From: an uncultured Ruminococcus sp.
GTDB taxonomy: Bacteria; Bacillota; Clostridia; Oscillospirales; Acutalibacteraceae
NCBI GenBank assembly: GCA_902773245.1
Contig: CACYDY010000220.1
Span: forward strand, 1-5,643
DNA length: 5,643 bases
Direction: 5' to 3'
In this document: positions 1 to 2,923 of the stretch, one piece after another
How the letters are laid out: every line of letters starts with the position of its first letter
Position numbering within the stretch: the stretch's first letter is position 1
Position numbers and translations under genes: made by a program
The notes under the pieces: model-generated
Told to the model about the DNA's origin: nothing
What the model saw: only the letters and a program-made list of their open reading frames with translations
Database searches by the model: none

Positions 1-17
1 GGCCGCCAAAAAAATGT

Positions 18-46
18 TTGCGTTTTTTATGAGATTATAGTATAAT
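18..46 (+). promoter_or_regulatory. Sigma-A-type promoter for the amide hydrolase gene
   Basis: A perfect -10 box TATAAT lies at 41-46. A weaker -35 box, TTGCGT, lies at 18-23, giving the ideal 17-bp spacing. A run of seven A residues at 8-14 sits just upstream of the -35 and could act as an UP-like element. Transcription would start near 53, leaving a leader of about 24 nt that contains the ribosome binding site GGAGGGG at 66-72. Boxes and spacing are read directly; activity is inferred. Confidence 0.65.
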
Positions 47-76
47 ATCAGTAGCCGTATTTTACGGAGGGGTTGT

Positions 77-1195
77 ATGAAGAAAGCTTTAAAAATAATA
101 AGCTATGTTTTGTCTGTGCTTGTTCTTCTGACAATAAGCTTCGTTGGAATAAAATATTTTGATGAGCTGCGGACTTTGTCATCGCTCAAAATGATGGAGG
201 GAACAAACCTTTATACAATGGAATTTTTTTCGGATTACCGATTTGACGAATTTCTGAGAACGGGCGCAAACAACAACAGTGAGTATTATAATTATGTAAA
301 CAATATTATTGACGAAAGCCTGGACATTGGTGTTGAAAATACTCCGTCTGATAACGCCTGCTCGGCTTTCACGTTTAAGGACAAAAATTCAAACAGATAT
401 CTTGGCAGAAATTATGACTATCGGGTAAACCCTGTTATGCTCATAGTAACAAGCCCCGATAATGCCTACAAATCCATCTCGACCGTCAACCTGAACTGCT
501 TGGGATTCAACGTCGAAAAAGCGCCGAAAACCTTTGATCTGAAGCTGTTTGGCGCACCGTATTTTCCGACTGACGGAGTGAACGAAAAGGGAATATCCAT
601 CTCTGTTTTGCAGGTCAATTTTTCACGAAAACATAAGAATGACGCAAAAAAAACAATAGGAATCTATGCGGTGAATCGGTTGGTTCTTGATTATGCCGAT
701 TCAATCGACAAGGCTGTCGAGCTTATCGATGAGTATAATCTCTATTTTGATTCGTCGATGATGGCTCACTTCTTTATTGCAGACAGTAAGGGCAGCAGCG
801 CTCTGATAGAATTTGTCGACGGAGAAACCTATGTAATAAAAAATGACCGAAACTATCAGGTCGCTTCAAATTTTAACAACACCGAAGAAGTCTTTGACAG
901 CGACGGATATGTTTATCCCGATGAGTATAAGGATTGGCTGACAAATTCGTCGGTCAGCGCCTATGACAGCGAGTACAGCGGATATGTCAGATATGACTTT
1001 ATGCTTGACACACTTTATAACAGCAGCGGAATACTCAGTGAGGACGACGCATTCAAGCTTCTTGAAAATGTTGCGTCGCCGTCAAAGCTTCAGTATTCGG
1101 TAGTGTACAGTATGAGCGAGCTGAAGGCCACAGTGATAACCGACAACGACTGGGACAAAAGAACCACAGCCGCATTGTCGGGAGTTAAACAATAA
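77..1195 (+). CDS. Membrane-anchored linear amide C-N hydrolase (choloylglycine hydrolase / penicillin acylase-like Ntn hydrolase)
   Basis: Probable cysteine Ntn hydrolase that cleaves a linear amide bond. Members of this superfamily act on bile salts, penicillin V, N-acyl amino acids or N-acyl lactones; the substrate here cannot be read. The 372-residue protein opens with basic MKKALK and one hydrophobic segment (about 7-26), so it is predicted to be anchored with its catalytic part outside. The core begins at Cys95 (NACSAF), followed by Arg111 and Asp114 in GRNYDY. These have the same spacing as Cys2, Arg18 and Asp21 of Clostridium bile salt hydrolase. Later matches are VNEKGIS (168-174), Asn181 in QVNF, Asn265 in VASNF and Arg305 in YVRYDF, plausible equivalents of Asn82, Asn175 and Arg228. 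Residues 27-94 form a segment that, by analogy with acid ceramidase and NAAA, may be removed or retained as an alpha chain when Cys95 becomes N-terminal. The start is supported by GGAGGGG at 66-72. It is a single gene facing a convergent neighbour. The family call is firm; the specific enzyme name is not. Confidence 0.85.
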   Translation: MKKALKIISYVLSVLVLLTISFVGIKYFDELRTLSSLKMMEGTNLYTMEFFSDYRFDEFLRTGANNNSEYYNYVNNIIDESLDIGVENTPSDNACSAFTFKDKNSNRYLGRNYDYRVNPVMLIVTSPDNAYKSISTVNLNCLGFNVEKAPKTFDLKLFGAPYFPTDGVNEKGISISVLQVNFSRKHKNDAKKTIGIYAVNRLVLDYADSIDKAVELIDEYNLYFDSSMMAHFFIADSKGSSALIEFVDGETYVIKNDRNYQVASNFNNTEEVFDSDGYVYPDEYKDWLTNSSVSAYDSEYSGYVRYDFMLDTLYNSSGILSEDDAFKLLENVASPSKLQYSVVYSMSELKATVITDNDWDKRTTAALSGVKQ

Positions 1196-1228
1196 TGTCT
1201 ACGAATTAAAGTATTACGAACGTGGGGC

Positions 1229-1476
1229 GGCAGACGAAATACGCACACCGGCTTTTTGGGTTGGGCAGCTTCACCGCCTGCGTCAGAATTTGTCCCTAAT
1301 GGGTACACGACCGGCAACGCCGGACGAAAAACGCACACTTACTTTTTGGGTTAGGTGGCATTATCGCCTGCGTCAGAATTTGTCCCTAATGAGAGTTCAA
1401 CGAACCTGTAACACCGGACGAATTACAAACACCTGCTTTTCGGGTTTGCCGACTGTATCGTCCGCATTGAATTTAT
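1229..1476. repeat. Degenerate tandem repeat, period about 90 bp, about 2.7 copies
   Basis: Unit 1 starts with CAGACGAAATACGCACAC near 1231, unit 2 with CGGACGAAAAACGCACAC at 1321 (period exactly 90) and a decayed unit 3 with CGGACGAATTACAAACAC near 1415 (period about 94). Units 1 and 2 share a perfect 27-bp block at 1275-1301 and 1365-1391, which contains TCAGAATTTGTCCCTAAT, and both have CTTTTTGGGTT in the middle. Between these blocks is a more variable stretch of about 15 bp. Unit 3 keeps only the framework. A 5-bp stem with 3-nt loop, CCGGC-AAC-GCCGG (1311-1323), straddles the unit 1/2 junction. The block is in the non-coding gap between two convergent genes. It may be a dispersed intergenic repeat family of gut Clostridia, but that is inference; no transposase or long terminal inverted repeats are visible. 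Short ORFs across it look spurious. Confidence 0.8.
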
Positions 1477-1502
1477 CAAAATTATACATAACAAGCCAAC
1501 AA

Positions 1503-1554
1503 AAACGGGCATTGAAGAAAGGTGAATGAAACACCGATTCCTCACTGCCCGTTT
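1503..1554. terminator. Probable bidirectional terminator between convergent genes
   Basis: AAACGGGCA (1503-1511) pairs perfectly with TGCCCGTTT (1546-1554), a 9-bp stem. The 34-nt interior can form a small inner hairpin GGTG (1521-1524) with CACC (1532-1535). Read on the plus strand, the stem is followed by TCTTATTTG. Read on the minus strand, it ends in GTTTTTG, a clear U-tract. The hairpin lies 11 bp beyond the stop codon of the minus-strand cyclophilin gene, so it is most convincing as that gene's terminator. It would also stop readthrough from the plus-strand hydrolase gene, whose stop is about 310 bp upstream. The long loop is atypical. Confidence 0.65.
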
Positions 1555-1565
1555 CTTATTTGTGA

Positions 1566-2492
1566 TTACTCATAAGGTTTGATTTCAATAGTTTCGATAA
1601 TAACGTCTTCTTTTGGCTTGTTTGTGGCAGGATCAGTTTCTACCGCAGCGATCTCGTCAACAACGTCCATTCCGTCAATAACCTGAGCAAAAACAGTGTG
1701 ACCTCTGTCAAGAATATTGAACGCACCGTCAAGAGTCGGGTTGCCGCCGTTCTCCTCGTAGAGCTTCTTTATTTCGTCATTGATAAGGTCTGTGTCATAG
1801 AAGCCGTTGTATTGAGAGCCGTAGTACTGAATAAATTCGTCAAGCGTACCGTCTGCTTTTACTTGGCAGAGTGTCTGATAAAGGCTTTTCCATGATTCTG
1901 TGTAGTAATCCATTTCGGATTTCTTTGATTGGTTGATAAAAAACTGACTTCCGTTGGTATCCTTGCCGCTGTTTGCCATGGCAACAGAACCTCTGATGTT
2001 GAAGAGCTTGTTTGAAAATTCATCTTCAAAGGGTTTGCCGCTGACGCTTTCTCCGCCTGTTCCGTCACCCGACGGGTCACCGCCCTGGATCATAAAGTCG
2101 TTGATTACTCTGTGGAATGTCAACCCGTCATAATAACCCTCCTGAGCATGAGTTACGAAATTCTCAACAGCTTTGGGCGCAGCTTCGGGGAAGAATCTCA
2201 TTGTAATGTCACCGTGATTTGTGTGCATAACAGCGATATCCTCACCGACATCGGGAGTTTCAAGCTGATAACCGACCTTGTGTTCTTTGTCGTCAAGAAA
2301 ATCCGGTTTAAGTCCAAGCTCGTCAAGAGTGTATTCCTTGACTTCCTCGGATGTGCTTGCGGATTGAGATGAAGCGCTTGACGCAGCAGATGTGTCGGCT
2401 GTGCCGCCCTCGTCGGTTTTACCGCAGCCCGTCATCAATGAGCAGACCGCAACGGAAGCTGCAAGAAACAAAGCAGCGTATTTTTTGTACAT
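1566..2492 (-). CDS. Lipoprotein cyclophilin-type peptidyl-prolyl cis-trans isomerase
   Basis: Predicted to catalyse cis-trans isomerisation of Xaa-Pro bonds in secreted proteins, acting from the outer face of the membrane. The 308-residue product has a lipoprotein signal peptide (MYKKYAALFL..., lipobox-like LMTGC with lipidated Cys23) and a Ser/Thr/Ala/Glu-rich tether (about 24-52). The cyclophilin domain spans about 84-304. Active-site motifs are intact: FHRVINDFMIQGGD gives Arg128, Phe133, Met134 and Gln136 (CypA Arg55, Phe60, Met61, Gln63), and MANSGKDTNGSQFFIN gives Ala173, Asn174, Gln183 and Phe185 (CypA Ala101, Asn102, Gln111, Phe113). The position of CypA Trp121 appears to be Ile260 in NILDRGH, as expected of a bacterial cyclophilin with low cyclosporin affinity. 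About 65 extra residues (about 192-256, Tyr-rich, partly helical in appearance) interrupt the fold between the FFIN strand and the LDRGHTVF strand. The start is fixed by AAGGAG at 2501-2506 (complement), 8 nt upstream. Monocistronic between its own promoter and terminator. Confidence 0.93.
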   Translation of the reverse strand: MYKKYAALFLAASVAVCSLMTGCGKTDEGGTADTSAASSASSQSASTSEEVKEYTLDELGLKPDFLDDKEHKVGYQLETPDVGEDIAVMHTNHGDITMRFFPEAAPKAVENFVTHAQEGYYDGLTFHRVINDFMIQGGDPSGDGTGGESVSGKPFEDEFSNKLFNIRGSVAMANSGKDTNGSQFFINQSKKSEMDYYTESWKSLYQTLCQVKADGTLDEFIQYYGSQYNGFYDTDLINDEIKKLYEENGGNPTLDGAFNILDRGHTVFAQVIDGMDVVDEIAAVETDPATNKPKEDVIIETIEIKPYE

Positions 2493-2530
2493 ATTTTTCT
2501 CTCCTTTAAATCTATGATTATTTCTATACT

Positions 2531-2559
2531 ATTTTAAACTATTTTTTTGAATTTTGCAA
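2531..2559 (-). promoter_or_regulatory. Sigma-A-type promoter for the cyclophilin gene
   Basis: On the minus strand, a -35 box TTGCAA (2554-2559) and a -10 box TAAAAT (2531-2536) are separated by exactly 17 bp of AT-rich DNA. Predicted initiation near 2524 gives a leader of about 32 nt that carries the AAGGAG ribosome binding site. Boxes are seen directly; use is inferred. Confidence 0.65.
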
Positions 2560-2839
2560 CACTTTGAAAAAGATAGAAATAAAAAATAAAAAAATATCAT
2601 AAAAATTATCGGAATAATAAATATGATAGATTAATAAAATTAAGACAAATTTGAAATAATTTATTAAATATTCAAAAACGTTTGTAGGAAAATATAGACT
2701 TTGCTGAAAAATCAGCCACCAAAATTGCCATTATACACAATATTTTATGAATAAATTTATAATAAAATACATACGATTTTACTTAATTGCTAAAAAACTT
2801 ATATGCCTTTTGTTAAAATCTGAAAAAATTTCAGAATTA
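2560..2839. other. AT-rich divergent intergenic region without a recognisable gene
   Basis: This stretch between the divergent cyclophilin and SseB-repeat genes is strongly A/T-biased and has no convincing ORF with a ribosome binding site on either strand. Small symmetries are present: TATCATA/TATGATA (2595-2601 and 2622-2628), the palindrome AAACGTTT (2676-2683), and a hairpin GCTGA-AAAA-TCAGC (2703-2716). The last has no T-run on either side to make it a terminator. In DNA this AT-rich such symmetries arise easily by chance. I see no riboswitch-like or tRNA-like structure. Confidence 0.6.
2819..2835. promoter_or_regulatory. Palindrome, possible operator of the downstream gene
   Basis: TCTGAAA-AAA-TTTCAGA is a perfect inverted repeat with 7-bp arms and a 3-bp centre. 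It ends 4 bp before the candidate -35 at 2840, where a transcription factor could act. There is no T-tract, so it is not a terminator. The sequence is AT-rich and no regulator is encoded nearby, so an operator role is only a suggestion. Confidence 0.3.
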
Positions 2840-2868
2840 ATGAAAAATGTAACTAAATTTGCTATAAA
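2840..2868 (+). promoter_or_regulatory. Candidate upstream promoter of the SseB-repeat gene (extended -10)
   Basis: TATAAA at 2863-2868 is preceded by TGC, giving an extended -10 (TGn-TATAAA). ATGAAA at 2840-2845 lies 17 bp upstream as a weak -35. Start of transcription near 2875 would give a leader of about 50 nt, enough to include the ribosome binding site at 2911-2915. This is the more plausible of two overlapping candidates. Confidence 0.5.
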
Positions 2869-2873
2869 ATCTA

Positions 2874-2902
2874 TTGAAAAAGAATTGAAAATATAGTAAA
2901 AT
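2874..2902 (+). promoter_or_regulatory. Candidate proximal promoter of the SseB-repeat gene
   Basis: TTGAAA (2874-2879) and TAAAAT (2897-2902) are 17 bp apart and match the consensus better than the upstream pair. Initiation near 2909 would leave only about 15 nt before the ATG, starting almost on the AGGAG at 2911-2915. It would therefore make an unusually short leader. Confidence 0.4.
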
Positions 2903-2923
2903 TTTATTAAAGGAGTGATTTCG

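Noticed and set aside
1..28. A-run and T-run (8-14 and 23-28) at the window start as a terminator of an upstream gene
   Set aside because: The pairing would be almost only A-T with no GC stem, and the region is better explained as the -35 and UP-like part of the promoter.
1090..1338. Minus-strand ORF of 82 codons reaching from the repeat block into the hydrolase gene
   Set aside because: It is antisense to the end of the hydrolase gene, lies mostly in the 90-bp repeat, and its apparent internal protein repeat (VCVFR...) is only the DNA repeat, whose period is a multiple of three.
1231..1476. Tandem repeat as a CRISPR array
   Set aside because: There are only two good units, the conserved parts are longer than and unlike CRISPR repeats, the spacers are not of uniform kind, and no cas gene is nearby.
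1290..1529. Plus-strand ORF of 79 codons across the tandem repeat
   Set aside because: It has no ribosome binding site, its composition follows the repeat units, and it runs into the terminator stem.
2703..2716. Hairpin GCTGA-AAAA-TCAGC as a terminator
   Set aside because: There is no T-run after the stem on either strand, and no gene ends just upstream.
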